The notes under the pieces: generated by a model
Seen by the model: only the letters and a program-made list of their open reading frames with translations
Databases searched by the model: none
Told to the model about the DNA's origin: nothing
Program-made: the position numbers and the translations under genes
Assembly (NCBI GenBank): GCA_030427085.1
Contig: JAUHXH010000002.1
Coordinates: 1 to 64,000 of the forward strand
Origin: Gammaproteobacteria bacterium
GTDB taxonomy: Bacteria > Pseudomonadota > Gammaproteobacteria > Pseudomonadales > Halieaceae
Direction of reading: 5' to 3'
Length of the DNA stretch: 64,000 bases
In this document: piece by piece, positions 43,543 to 51,866 of the stretch
Layout of the letters: each line of letters begins with the position of its first letter
Position numbering within the stretch: the stretch's first letter is position 1

Positions 43543-45435
43543 ATGTCGATACCAACAAATTTACGCGCAATTGTAACGGCTACCCTGTTTGCCCTGCTGA
43601 TCGCGACTTTGTCGCAGACCACCCGCTTGCAGGCTTCCGACCATTCCGTCGAATCTTCACCTCAAACCGTGATCTACACAGCTCGCGAATTTATTACCAT
43701 GGATTCGAACAAGCCCAGGGCGGAGGCCGTCGCCGTACGTGATGGCAAATTCATTGCAGTCGGCACAAAGGCCGAAGTCGGTGCTGTGGTGGGCAAGGAT
43801 GCGCGCCTCGACAAATCGCTCAACGACAAGGTCGTCATGCCTGGCTTTGTCGAGCAACATGTTCATCCGCTGCTTGCGGCGCTTGCAATGAATATGACGA
43901 TCATTTCGATCGAGGACTGGGATGCGATCGATGACTTCTCTCCCGCGGTACGCGACGAGGAGGGCTACCGGGAGCGCCTGACGGCGGCGCTTGACGCGCA
44001 CGAGGACAAGGGCGTGCCCTTCATCACCTGGGGCTATCATCACTACTTCCACGGTGACATGTCTCGCGCCATGCTCGATAAGTTGGCGCCCGATTTTCCG
44101 GTGTTCGTATGGCACCGGTCACAGCACGAGTTTTACCTCAATACAGCCGCGCTCACGCTGACCGAAATAGACGAGGCATTCGTAGTGGGTCTGGGGTCGA
44201 GCGCCGCATCCATGATCGATATGGACAAGGGCCATTTCTACGAACAGGGATTAATTGCAATCCTTCCGAAGCTCTTCCCGTACCTGGCCTCACCGGAGCA
44301 ATTCCGACGGGGGCTCGAATTCACCGAAAGCTATTATCATCAAAATGGCATCACGCTTGCCTGCGAGCCCGGCGGCTTCCTCTCCAGGCAGGTACAGGAA
44401 TCGGTAAACGCGGTGTATTCGGACGATGCCACACCGTTCAACCACTGCTTTATCGGCGACGGCAAGAGCTTTTATGCGATAAAACCCAACGACGCCACTA
44501 GCCTCCTGGATGAAACGCGCAAGGTTGAGACCTGGGGTAGAGGTCGCACCTGGTACCTGCCCAAGCAGGTCAAGCTATTCACCGATGGGGCGATCTACAG
44601 CCAGCTCATGCAGATGAAAGATGGCTACACAGACGGGCACCATGGTGCGTGGATTATTGACCCACCCGCGTTCGGGTTCATGTTCCAGTCGTATTGGGAC
44701 GCCGACTATCAGATCCACGTGCATAATAACGGTGACGCAGGCCTGGACGTATTGCTGGGCGAGCTCGAGAAGGCGCTGGCACGCGCACCGCGCGAAGATC
44801 ACCGCACGGTGCTTGTACATTTCGGTTTCGCCCAACCCGAACAGGTCAAGCGCTGGATTGAACTCGGAGGCATTGTGAGTTCGAACCCCTACTACGTGAC
44901 CGCGCTTGCCGGGCGCTACGCCAAGCTTGGTATCGGACCGGAGCGCTCGGCCAATATGGTGCCGAATGGTGAAGTTCTGAAACACGGTGGCTCGCTGTCA
45001 TTCCACTCTGATATGCCGATGGCACCCGCCAAGCCGATGCAACTGGTATGGGCGGCGGTAAACCGCTTTACGGCAGAAGGGCCGGTAGCGGGACCGCAGC
45101 ATCGGGTCCCGCTCCATACCGCGCTCAGAGCGATCACTATCGAAGCGGCTTACTCGATCCAAATGGAGGAGCGGCTAGGTTCGATTGAGGTGGGAAAGGA
45201 CGCAAACCTGACCGCGCTGATGCAAAGTCCCTACGAGGTCGCGCCAGAGGAGCTCAAAGACATTCGAGTCTGGGGCACGATGCTCGAGGGTCGCCTGCAG
45301 CCAGTCGGGCCGGCCCCGCGATCAGTTTCATCGAAAGAGAGTTCGACTGCCTCGAACGACGCCAACTATGAAGCGATTCAGAATGCGACGATCGCCCAAT
45401 TCACAAGACTGATCTTTCACGGGCATGGAGACTGA
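43543..45435 (+). CDS. Secreted amidohydrolase family protein (YtcJ-like)
   Basis: From ATG 43543 (strong ribosome site AGGAG, 8 bases upstream) the protein has 630 residues with a signal peptide. It matches the amidohydrolase-3 group: IYTAREFITMD, then VAVRDGKFIAVGT and KVVMPGFVEQHVHP, where HxH binds the metal. Farther on are HNNGDAG and an HSD motif (SFHSDMP) that supply the other ligands, and GKDANLTAL near the end. The substrate is unknown; relatives include formamide-like hydrolases. Codon use is slightly less GC-rich than in the nuo region. It marks the left edge of an atypical segment. Confidence 0.88.
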   Translation: MSIPTNLRAIVTATLFALLIATLSQTTRLQASDHSVESSPQTVIYTAREFITMDSNKPRAEAVAVRDGKFIAVGTKAEVGAVVGKDARLDKSLNDKVVMPGFVEQHVHPLLAALAMNMTIISIEDWDAIDDFSPAVRDEEGYRERLTAALDAHEDKGVPFITWGYHHYFHGDMSRAMLDKLAPDFPVFVWHRSQHEFYLNTAALTLTEIDEAFVVGLGSSAASMIDMDKGHFYEQGLIAILPKLFPYLASPEQFRRGLEFTESYYHQNGITLACEPGGFLSRQVQESVNAVYSDDATPFNHCFIGDGKSFYAIKPNDATSLLDETRKVETWGRGRTWYLPKQVKLFTDGAIYSQLMQMKDGYTDGHHGAWIIDPPAFGFMFQSYWDADYQIHVHNNGDAGLDVLLGELEKALARAPREDHRTVLVHFGFAQPEQVKRWIELGGIVSSNPYYVTALAGRYAKLGIGPERSANMVPNGEVLKHGGSLSFHSDMPMAPAKPMQLVWAAVNRFTAEGPVAGPQHRVPLHTALRAITIEAAYSIQMEERLGSIEVGKDANLTALMQSPYEVAPEELKDIRVWGTMLEGRLQPVGPAPRSVSSKESSTASNDANYEAIQNATIAQFTRLIFHGHGD

Positions 45436-45605
45436 TATAGAACATTAGCCCTATAAAAGATCAGTGTTTGGGGTTATAGAAAAAGAGTTACCTGCACGTG
45501 CATATTTCCGCACTTGACAAGTAAAGGCTGCAAGGGCGCTTTACGCTGGGAAGGTCTGCCGAAGAGCAAGGTGTTAGCTGTAGAACCGTCTACTGAGGAG
45601 CATCG

Positions 45606-46115
45606 ATGAAAATTCCCTTCGAAACAGCGCGTTTCGTTATACGTCGATTTAACGATAGCGATTTACTGCGCTTTCTAAGCTTCATGCTGAATGAAGAATC
45701 CACAAAGTATTTAATGTTCGAGGATGAACAGAAGACTGATGTTGGAGCAAGGTCTCTTTTTGATTATGTGTGCGGTGCGTATGATTCAGAAGAGCCTGTC
45801 CACTCCTACGCAATCGCTGAGAAAGCAACAGATCTGTATGTTGGATCATGCGGTTATGCACCCTATGATGATGGAATTGTAGAATGCTACTACAGCGTTA
45901 ACGATGACTCTGCTGGAAAAGGAATAGCGACTGAGGTCACTTCAGTTCTGGCTGAAGTTCTATCTTCTGAGGCAGAAGTCCGCGCTTACTGTCACCCGGA
46001 AAACCATGCAGCTCATGCAGTCGCTAAGAAATCTGGATTCAAATCAAGAGGTATTCATAAGCACAAAAATTTTGGGAATTATGGCGAACTCTTTGTCTAC
46101 AAGCGCACTAGCTAG
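45606..46115 (+). CDS. GNAT family N-acetyltransferase
   Basis: The 169-residue protein shows the GNAT fold. It begins TARFVIRRFNDSDLLRFL, as in RimJ/RimL-like enzymes, then has a beta-strand pair, the acetyl-CoA loop (SAGKGIATEV, a variant of RxxGxG/A) and HPENHAAHAVAKKSGF near the end, typical of RimJ-type acetyltransferases. The acceptor is unknown. A strong ribosome site (GAGGAG) precedes the ATG. AT-richer than flanks; first gene of the cassette-like group. Confidence 0.88.
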   Translation: MKIPFETARFVIRRFNDSDLLRFLSFMLNEESTKYLMFEDEQKTDVGARSLFDYVCGAYDSEEPVHSYAIAEKATDLYVGSCGYAPYDDGIVECYYSVNDDSAGKGIATEVTSVLAEVLSSEAEVRAYCHPENHAAHAVAKKSGFKSRGIHKHKNFGNYGELFVYKRTS

Positions 46116-46213
46116 CAATGAGCTACGGTAGGACAAAGTCCGCTGCACTCCACTGCTGTCGCAGAGCGTGGCGCTAGCCGTCAACTCAAATTAAAAATTT
46201 TCGGAGTGAAAAG

Positions 46214-47086
46214 GTGGTAAGAAAAGTAATCATTTTGTTGTCTATTACTATATCAATAATTAGCTGCAACCTTTATGCATCTACTAGCAATTTGGAGTTC
46301 AAGAAGGAAGGTTTTGTAGGCAAGTTTTATCCTCAGGAGTCAGGTGAGGAAAAGATTGGGGTGTTGGTATTAGGAGGTTCAGAGGGAGGCGTACCGATTG
46401 AGTTAGCAAATTCTATAGCTGAAGCGGGGTATCCCGCATTGGCTTTAGCCTATTTTAATGCGGAAGATTTGCCAGAGGAGTTAGAGCAAATACCTTTAGA
46501 GTATTTTGCTCCAGCTAAATCATGGTTGAAAAGTCAGAACGGTATAGATTCAGACAAATTGATCGTCGTCGGCTGGTCCAAGGGTGCAGAGTTGGCGCTC
46601 TTACTTGCATCCAGGGATAAGCAGATCTCACATGTAATAGCTATCGCACCAAGCTCTGTAGTGTGGGCGGGCATATTGAAAGATTGGACCAAAGTGCCTG
46701 CCTCTAGTTGGACTGAAAAAGGGCGAGATTTAGTTTATGTGCCCTTTAAACCTTCTGAAGAAGTTAAAGGTTTACATGATTTGTATTCTCAATCACTTCA
46801 AAATCGAATTGATAACGGTAAAGCAGACATTCCAGTCGAAGATATTCACGCGCACGTCATACTAATGACAGGCGAGGACGATGAAATTTGGCCTTCATCT
46901 CAAATGGCAAAAACTATCTGCAATAAAATGAATGCTAAAACTCCAGGCCAATGTGAGCATCTGAATTACAAAAATTACGGCCATATGTTGGATGAACAGT
47001 TTCTTAAGAAAAATACAGAGATGAATAGAGCATTTGTTAGCAAACTTGAAGCGGCTAACAAAGCGCTGCCGCCTTCTGCGCGCTGA
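46214..47086 (+). CDS. Alpha/beta hydrolase (BAAT/dienelactone hydrolase-like), exported
   Basis: The 290-residue protein starts with GTG, GGAG eight bases upstream. A hydrophobic N-terminus with a possible lipobox (IISC, Cys18) suggests a lipoprotein or secreted form. The hydrolase core has VLVLGGSEGG for the oxyanion loop, the nucleophile elbow GWSKG (Ser122) and a late YGHML His. It is close to the C-terminal domain of acyl-CoA thioester hydrolases/BAAT. AT-rich codon use stands out. The last codons and the stop lie in a CTAACAAAGCGCTGC sequence that resembles the left end of an attC site. Confidence 0.8.
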   Translation: MVRKVIILLSITISIISCNLYASTSNLEFKKEGFVGKFYPQESGEEKIGVLVLGGSEGGVPIELANSIAEAGYPALALAYFNAEDLPEELEQIPLEYFAPAKSWLKSQNGIDSDKLIVVGWSKGAELALLLASRDKQISHVIAIAPSSVVWAGILKDWTKVPASSWTEKGRDLVYVPFKPSEEVKGLHDLYSQSLQNRIDNGKADIPVEDIHAHVILMTGEDDEIWPSSQMAKTICNKMNAKTPGQCEHLNYKNYGHMLDEQFLKKNTEMNRAFVSKLEAANKALPPSAR

Positions 47087-47113
47087 GTAAACTCGTCTAT
47101 TGGAGATCGTGCT

Positions 47114-47491
47114 ATGACAAAAGCAATAACAATCTGTCTGGTCGTAGTCGGTCTAATAAATTTCGCTCCAGTTCTCGGCGTCGTCTCTGCCCAAAGATTG
47201 GAGTCCGCTTACTCCATTACACTTATGGGAAATGATCTGGCAATTTTAATGCGGCATAGAGCGCTACTGTTTGGTATTTTGGGGGCGTTCATCCTTTACT
47301 CCGCTTTCGTCCCGGTTTACCAATCGGCAGCAATGGTAATGGGTGGCGTGAGTATGATCGGTTTTGCGTTGCTCGTGTTAACCATGGGTGGTTATAACGA
47401 TGCCATAGGCAAAGTGTTATTCATTGATATCGTCGGAATCATGTTTCTTCTCGCGGCCGGAATATTAAAGTTTGTGATCAAAGCTGATTAA
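47114..47491 (+). CDS. Small four-helix membrane protein, hypothetical
   Basis: The 125-residue protein has about four membrane helices (residues 4-24, 48-67, 75-93 and 100-122), the first acting as a start anchor. I know similar short proteins from cassette arrays and genomes, where they carry no solid function. It has a ribosome site (GGAG). No catalytic motif is visible. Lower GC than the chromosomal flanks. Confidence 0.7.
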   Translation: MTKAITICLVVVGLINFAPVLGVVSAQRLESAYSITLMGNDLAILMRHRALLFGILGAFILYSAFVPVYQSAAMVMGGVSMIGFALLVLTMGGYNDAIGKVLFIDIVGIMFLLAAGILKFVIKAD

Positions 47492-47531
47492 CGAGTTAAG
47501 GCTTGTAGTACCAACATCAGGAATATGATTC

Positions 47532-47861
47532 ATGATCTATGCATTGTTATCACTTGCTGTCATTACTGAGGTTGCAGCCACGCTGCTACTGAAGTCATCG
47601 AATGGATTTGAAAAGTGGTGGCTCGGAATGGCGGCGTTCTTTTTCTACTCTATCGCCGGGTGGGTTTTTGCCATCGTATTAAAGTCTATGAGCGTGGGCT
47701 CTGCCTATGCCATCTGGTCAGGCGTTGGTATTGCGCTGGTTTGTGCTGCATCTGTCTTAATTTGGCAGCAAAAGTTTGATCTTTACGCCGGTGCAGGAAT
47801 TGCACTCATTGTCGCGGGAACGCTCCTCATTACGACGAAGTCCAGCGTTGTCTTACAGTAA
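47532..47861 (+). CDS. SMR family multidrug transporter (EmrE/Qac-like)
   Basis: The 109-residue protein is a complete small multidrug resistance exporter with four helices. The essential Glu of helix 1 is present (Glu13, in VITEVAATLLLKSS), and helix 3 has the family's AYAIWSGVGIALV block. SMR proteins exchange protons for cationic drugs, or guanidinium for Gdx-type members. The specificity is not decidable here. Such genes are frequent integron cassettes. Confidence 0.93.
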   Translation: MIYALLSLAVITEVAATLLLKSSNGFEKWWLGMAAFFFYSIAGWVFAIVLKSMSVGSAYAIWSGVGIALVCAASVLIWQQKFDLYAGAGIALIVAGTLLITTKSSVVLQ

Positions 47862-47918
47862 GGCACGTAACTAGCTGCTGGCGCTCGCAACGTTAAAAAC
47901 CTGTACAACGCTGAAAAG

Positions 47919-48494
47919 ATGATGCTGCCCTGGATGAAGAATAATAATGTGCTGCAAGTAGTGATTTGTTTAGTGCTGTCGTTCGTTTCGATTCAAGCGC
48001 TTTCACAGATCAGTCAAATTGACGCTAGTTCAGGCGATTCCTATTACTACATAGATCATTTCGAAACAGTCATTGATAAACCCGCCGATGAAGTGTGGCC
48101 GCACGTAATTGAGATGGGTAAGTGGATGCCGTGGATGGCAAATGATGAGTCAAAAGCTGGCAAAATATCAGAGCACGATCGGGTTCATTTGTACGGCGAC
48201 TATTATGTAGAGGTTGTAAAAATCGTACCTCAGAAACTGATCATTCTGGCAAATTTGCCTGCTGAAGACGAAGGGGGAGAATCACAAGGTGTGGCCATGA
48301 TCTCCACCAGCGAATTCAAAGGGAAAACCCTCGTGTCCATTTTTATGAGCAGGATTTACTACTGGTTTGAGGATGAACCTGATCCTTTGAGGGCGACCAG
48401 AGAATCATCTGACTTTTCGAGTAACCGTAAAGTTACATTTCAGGGCAACTTCCTGGCCAAGCTGAAGCAGTTGGCGGAAGCGCAGGGGAGCTAG
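47919..48494 (+). CDS. SRPBCC-domain protein with signal anchor
   Basis: The 191-residue protein starts with a hydrophobic segment (about residues 11-28), then has a START/Bet v 1-like domain: the HFETVIDKPADEVWPHVIEMGKW start is typical of SRPBCC proteins, which bind hydrophobic ligands. The function is unknown. Ribosome site is weak, and the second codon is also ATG. The 58 bases upstream hold an attC-like fragment ending in CAACGTTAAAA. Confidence 0.75.
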   Translation: MMLPWMKNNNVLQVVICLVLSFVSIQALSQISQIDASSGDSYYYIDHFETVIDKPADEVWPHVIEMGKWMPWMANDESKAGKISEHDRVHLYGDYYVEVVKIVPQKLIILANLPAEDEGGESQGVAMISTSEFKGKTLVSIFMSRIYYWFEDEPDPLRATRESSDFSSNRKVTFQGNFLAKLKQLAEAQGS

Positions 48495-48619
48495 TACTTA
48501 TGAATAAGCTACAGGCCAATAGCCGTTTCACGTTCGGCCGCTGCGCTTCCCTTATTGTGTAAAGGCGCCTGAATTGTCGGCCGTAGAGCGCGGTATTAAT
48601 GTCTCAGGAGTAAGGATCT

Positions 48620-49033
48620 ATGATTACGGGCGGTTGTATCTGTGGAAAGCTGTCATTTGAGATAGCTGGGTCTTTGCAAAAAGCCCGAGCGTGTCATTGC
48701 TCAAAGTGTAGGAAAGTCTTTAGCGGTGCCTCCTCGGCGTATGCAGAGCTGTCCCCTGGCAGCAACTTCAAATGGATTGCTGGAAAAGAACACCTATCGA
48801 CTTACTCCACAGAAGGTGAGTGGTCAGTGGGTTTCTGTGGCAACTGCGGCTCAACTTTATGCGGCCTCTTTCGCGACGAAGTACATGGATTGACGCTGGG
48901 TTGTGTGGATGGCGATCCAGGCGTGGAAATTGAGATGCATCTTTTTGTTGGATCCAAGGCGCCTTGGGATCATATCGGTGGAAACGCGCCACAGTTTATC
49001 GAGAATACGGATTCAGAAACGACTCGGACATGA
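48620..49033 (+). CDS. GFA/CENP-V family zinc protein
   Basis: The 137-residue protein has the zinc-site pattern of glutathione-dependent formaldehyde-activating enzyme-like proteins: GGCICG (Cys6, Cys8), CHCSKC (Cys25-Cys27-Cys30) and FCGNCGS (Cys73, Cys76). The real reaction of this family is unclear; many members do not act on formaldehyde. A strong ribosome site (AGGAG) precedes the ATG. It is the last gene of the cassette-like group and converges with the M48 gene. Confidence 0.9.
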   Translation: MITGGCICGKLSFEIAGSLQKARACHCSKCRKVFSGASSAYAELSPGSNFKWIAGKEHLSTYSTEGEWSVGFCGNCGSTLCGLFRDEVHGLTLGCVDGDPGVEIEMHLFVGSKAPWDHIGGNAPQFIENTDSETTRT

Positions 49034-49087
49034 CAACACCGGAAGTCAAAGACTGCGAATACTGGCACAGCAGTTTTTACTCTTCCT

Positions 49088-50542
49088 CTACTGCACCACC
49101 TTAATCCAATCCCCCGTCCGCGGTTCACCCTTCGGATAAAAACCATTTAACAACCGAAGCTGGTTTTCCGCGTCAGCCAGCGGGCTGATCGAGGCCAGCT
49201 TCTCGATATCCCAGCCGCGTTTCACCTGCACATAGTGCAACGTTTGGCCTTCACGAGGCGCCTGTTTTTCCCACTTCGCCATGGGGCGGAAGCTTTCGAT
49301 GATGGCCTTGAATTCTTCGTCCGCGGCCTGAAACTGCGACTGGTCGTTGACCTCCCCGGTCAGGGTGTAGGTCAGGCCGCTGAGGTCGAACACCGCGATG
49401 CGCCTCGTATGGGTGCCATCACTGACCACGGCGGTATGGCCGGTGATGCCATCCTGTTCCAGTTTTTCAGGCGGTGACAGGGTTTGTTCGCCAACTTGTT
49501 TGCGCAGTGTGGCTTCGGTGTCGCTTTCCCGGTCGCGGCGGTCGATGGTCAAGGTTAGCTTGCGATCTTCACTGGGTGGCTTGGTCACAATGGCCTGGGC
49601 GCCGCCGTCCACGGTCCAGTCTTCCGGGTGTTTGAAGCTGAAGCCGAGTTTGCGGTGGTAGAAGCGGTTGGGGTCGCGGTCTTCCAGGGTGCTCTGGCCG
49701 TAGGCCATACCTTCCACCTGGCGGCGGAACTCGCCGGGGATAGCGGGATTATCGGGGTAGCCATCCAGCGAGGCGGCGGTGCGGATAACCTGCTGCAAGC
49801 GGGCGTCATTGCGCGGGTGGGTGGAGTACACGCCGTGGTAGGTGCCGGAGGGGCGGCCGCTGCTGCGGGCTCTTACCCGGGCGTAGGTTTCCTGGTCTTT
49901 CAGCACGCCAATTACTTCCAGCAAGGCGTCGGTGTCGTAGCCGGCCTGATGCATGTATTTGGCGCCGGTGGCGTCGGCCTCCAGTTCCATTTCGCGGCCG
50001 TAGCCAGCCACCAGTTCGGTGCCCACGCGCTTGGTGGCGTCGGCGACATCGCCGCTGCCGGTGAGAATGTAAGTCATGCCAGAGAGGATGCTGTTGGTCA
50101 GTTTGTCCCGGTGCTGGCGCACGGCGTGGCGGCCGGTGACATGGCCGATTTCATGGGCGAGCACGCCGGCCAGCTCGGCTTCGCTGTCCAGGTAGGCCAG
50201 CAGGCCGCGGTTGATGTAGATGTAACCGCCGGGAATGGCGAAGGCGTTGATATCGGGGCTGTCGATCACAGTGAAGGTAAATGTGAGGTCGGGACGGTCG
50301 CTGGCCGCTACCAGGCGCTGGCCGATTTTGTCCACGTAGGACTGCAGTTCCACATCATCGTAGAACTGGCCCTTGTCTTTCAATTCCTGGTGCATTTCCT
50401 CCCCGATGCTGATTTCCTTGCCTTCGGACATCAGCACGATGTCGGCATCACCTGTGGCCGGATTGACCGCGCAGCCATTCAGTAGCCCCTGGCCGATGAG
50501 CAGTGTCAGCGCCAGTGGGAAGGTTGATGAGCGTCGCAGCAT
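49088..50542 (-). CDS. M48 family metalloprotease lipoprotein (BepA/YfgC-like)
   Basis: The 484-residue protein has a lipobox (LLNGC, Cys24). It also has the zinc motif H130-E131-IG-H134 with NAFAIPGGYIYI ahead, and a helical domain behind. The end (VKRGWDIEKLASISPLADAENQLRLLNGFYP...) looks like a LysM-like module seen in other secreted M48 proteins. BepA-type proteases degrade or help fold outer-membrane beta-barrel proteins. It is the last gene of the 13-gene operon, 14 bases after the gene before it, so it may act on a component of the system or be an unrelated rider. Confidence 0.9.
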   Translation of the reverse strand: MLRRSSTFPLALTLLIGQGLLNGCAVNPATGDADIVLMSEGKEISIGEEMHQELKDKGQFYDDVELQSYVDKIGQRLVAASDRPDLTFTFTVIDSPDINAFAIPGGYIYINRGLLAYLDSEAELAGVLAHEIGHVTGRHAVRQHRDKLTNSILSGMTYILTGSGDVADATKRVGTELVAGYGREMELEADATGAKYMHQAGYDTDALLEVIGVLKDQETYARVRARSSGRPSGTYHGVYSTHPRNDARLQQVIRTAASLDGYPDNPAIPGEFRRQVEGMAYGQSTLEDRDPNRFYHRKLGFSFKHPEDWTVDGGAQAIVTKPPSEDRKLTLTIDRRDRESDTEATLRKQVGEQTLSPPEKLEQDGITGHTAVVSDGTHTRRIAVFDLSGLTYTLTGEVNDQSQFQAADEEFKAIIESFRPMAKWEKQAPREGQTLHYVQVKRGWDIEKLASISPLADAENQLRLLNGFYPKGEPRTGDWIKVVQ

Positions 50543-50556
50543 GTAAGCCTCCAGCG

Positions 50557-51222
50557 TCAGTGGTTGGCGCTCAGGAATTGCAGAAGTTGGTCGCCAATAC
50601 CATCACATGCGGTGCCCTGCACCGGCGCGATGATGGGGATGGGTACTACCACGGCCGGCATGTAGGACTGGCCGGAAGCGGTGGTGCTGACGCGACCGAC
50701 TTCGGCGCGATTGGTAAAGTCCCAGATCGTGGCTTCGTATTTTGAGTCATTACCCCAGGTACCGAAGCCAAAACAGCCGGCGCCACCGGGGCCGATGCCG
50801 CAGGCCATGGAGCCCGCGCCATCAGTGCGCACGGTGCTGCCGTCCACCCAGATCATGTATTCCAGGTTTAATTCCTGAGCCTTCGCCTGAACGGCGCGGT
50901 GTTGCAACATGACTTCGATGTGGTCGGGGTGCAAAGGTGCCGTGCGGGGCTCGAACCAGGGGTAGAGTTCATTCAGAAACTCGATCTCGTCCATTACCGT
51001 AATTGATTGGTCGCCGCGCATCACATGATTGCCCAAGCAGTCGATAAAGTCGGGTTCGGTTTCGTAGTCGGGGGCGTGGCGGCGGCCGAGGATGACCACG
51101 CTGGCATCGCCGATACCCTCGGTGGGTTCTTCGAACACCATTTCGTCCACCGTGGACGTGACGCAGCCACTCAGTGCTGCGCCCAGCAGCACGCCTGCTG
51201 TCAGAGAGCTTAGCTGTTTCAT
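50557..51222 (-). CDS. Hypothetical lipoprotein
   Basis: The 221-residue protein has a lipobox (LSGC, Cys20). The body has a mixed beta pattern with DASVVILGRRHAPDYETEPDF near the start, a central Trp-rich region, and GPGGAGCFGFGTWGNDSKYEATIWDF (named only by its flanks). No family I can name. It overlaps the neighbouring lipoprotein gene by 4 bases and so is part of the operon. It could sit at the outer membrane or the periplasmic face of the inner membrane, depending on the residue after Cys20 (Val). Confidence 0.7.
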   Translation of the reverse strand: MKQLSSLTAGVLLGAALSGCVTSTVDEMVFEEPTEGIGDASVVILGRRHAPDYETEPDFIDCLGNHVMRGDQSITVMDEIEFLNELYPWFEPRTAPLHPDHIEVMLQHRAVQAKAQELNLEYMIWVDGSTVRTDGAGSMACGIGPGGAGCFGFGTWGNDSKYEATIWDFTNRAEVGRVSTTASGQSYMPAVVVPIPIIAPVQGTACDGIGDQLLQFLSANH

Positions 51223-51866
51223 GGTGCTGCCTCCTTGGGCTGGACGCGCCGGCTGTCCAGCCAGGTTTTCACCGCGGGGATGCGTGGGAAGCCGGTGGCG
51301 AAGTTTGCACCGGCATCACGCAGGGCCATCACTGCCGCCAGATTGACGGCCGCCTCGTCACTTTGCAAAAAGGCGGTGGGAGTTTTGCCATAGGCCGTCA
51401 TGGTCCACCCGGCGATAGGGTCGCCGTTTACATGGACCAGATCGAAGCGGTAGCGCAGCCAGATCTCGTAGACCTTCACGTTGGTGTGCGCCGGGATGGC
51501 GTACTGCAGTTCTTCGATGCGCGGAATCAGTACCGCATCCACCGCCTGATTCATTTTGTCGGGCTCGGGGCGAAAGCGCATGTGCTCAACGCGTTTGAAC
51601 ATGCCGGTGAGCAGGGTGTCCCACATTGCCACCTGTGCATCGCCGGTTTTTACCACCCAGTCGGATTCCGTACGGGACTTTGCCTCGTCGAAAATTTCAT
51701 GGCTGATAAAGTCATCATCGTAGTAGATGCCCATGGTGACTGGCAGTGGGTCCATCAGGGGCGTGGGGAAATTGCCATCCACCTTGACCTGGTTGGGGCC
51801 GCAGGCCGCCAGTGCCAGGACGCAGCCCAGCAGTATTAAGCGCGCGCCGCGTTCAGCGGAAATCAT
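51219..51866 (-). CDS. Hypothetical lipoprotein
   Basis: From ATG 51866 the protein has 215 residues and a lipobox LAAC (Cys22). A longer frame starting at 51890 would add 8 residues before the signal. Behind it lies a mature domain with GIYYDDDFISHEIFDEAKSRTES and WMTAYG-like strands (GWTMTAYGKTP), similar in style to lipoproteins of transport machines, but I cannot name the family. It overlaps the second vWA gene by 14 bases and the following lipoprotein gene by 4 bases. Confidence 0.7.
   Translation of the reverse strand: MISAERGARLILLGCVLALAACGPNQVKVDGNFPTPLMDPLPVTMGIYYDDDFISHEIFDEAKSRTESDWVVKTGDAQVAMWDTLLTGMFKRVEHMRFRPEPDKMNQAVDAVLIPRIEELQYAIPAHTNVKVYEIWLRYRFDLVHVNGDPIAGWTMTAYGKTPTAFLQSDEAAVNLAAVMALRDAGANFATGFPRIPAVKTWLDSRRVQPKEAAP

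Larger units (their letters stand above)
45440..49085 (+). mobile_element. Possible integron-cassette-like array without integrase (CALIN-like)
   Basis: Six small, unrelated plus-strand genes (GNAT, serine hydrolase, small membrane protein, SMR exporter, SRPBCC, GFA) follow each other, all more AT-rich than the flanks, each with its own Shine-Dalgarno and no overlap. This is typical cargo of integron cassettes. Gaps after several stops contain fragments reminiscent of attC halves: CTAACAAAGCGCTGC at the end of the hydrolase gene, GCTGCACTCCACTGC after GNAT, CGCTCGCAACGTTAAAA after SMR and GCCGCTGCGCTTCC after SRPBCC. I could not fold a full attC site by eye, and no tyrosine integrase is in the window. 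An acquired gene island by another route remains possible. Confidence 0.35.

Noticed and set aside
45440-49085. Complete integron with integrase and attI
   Set aside because: No tyrosine recombinase gene was found on either strand of this segment; only cassette-like content and fragments of attC-like sequence.
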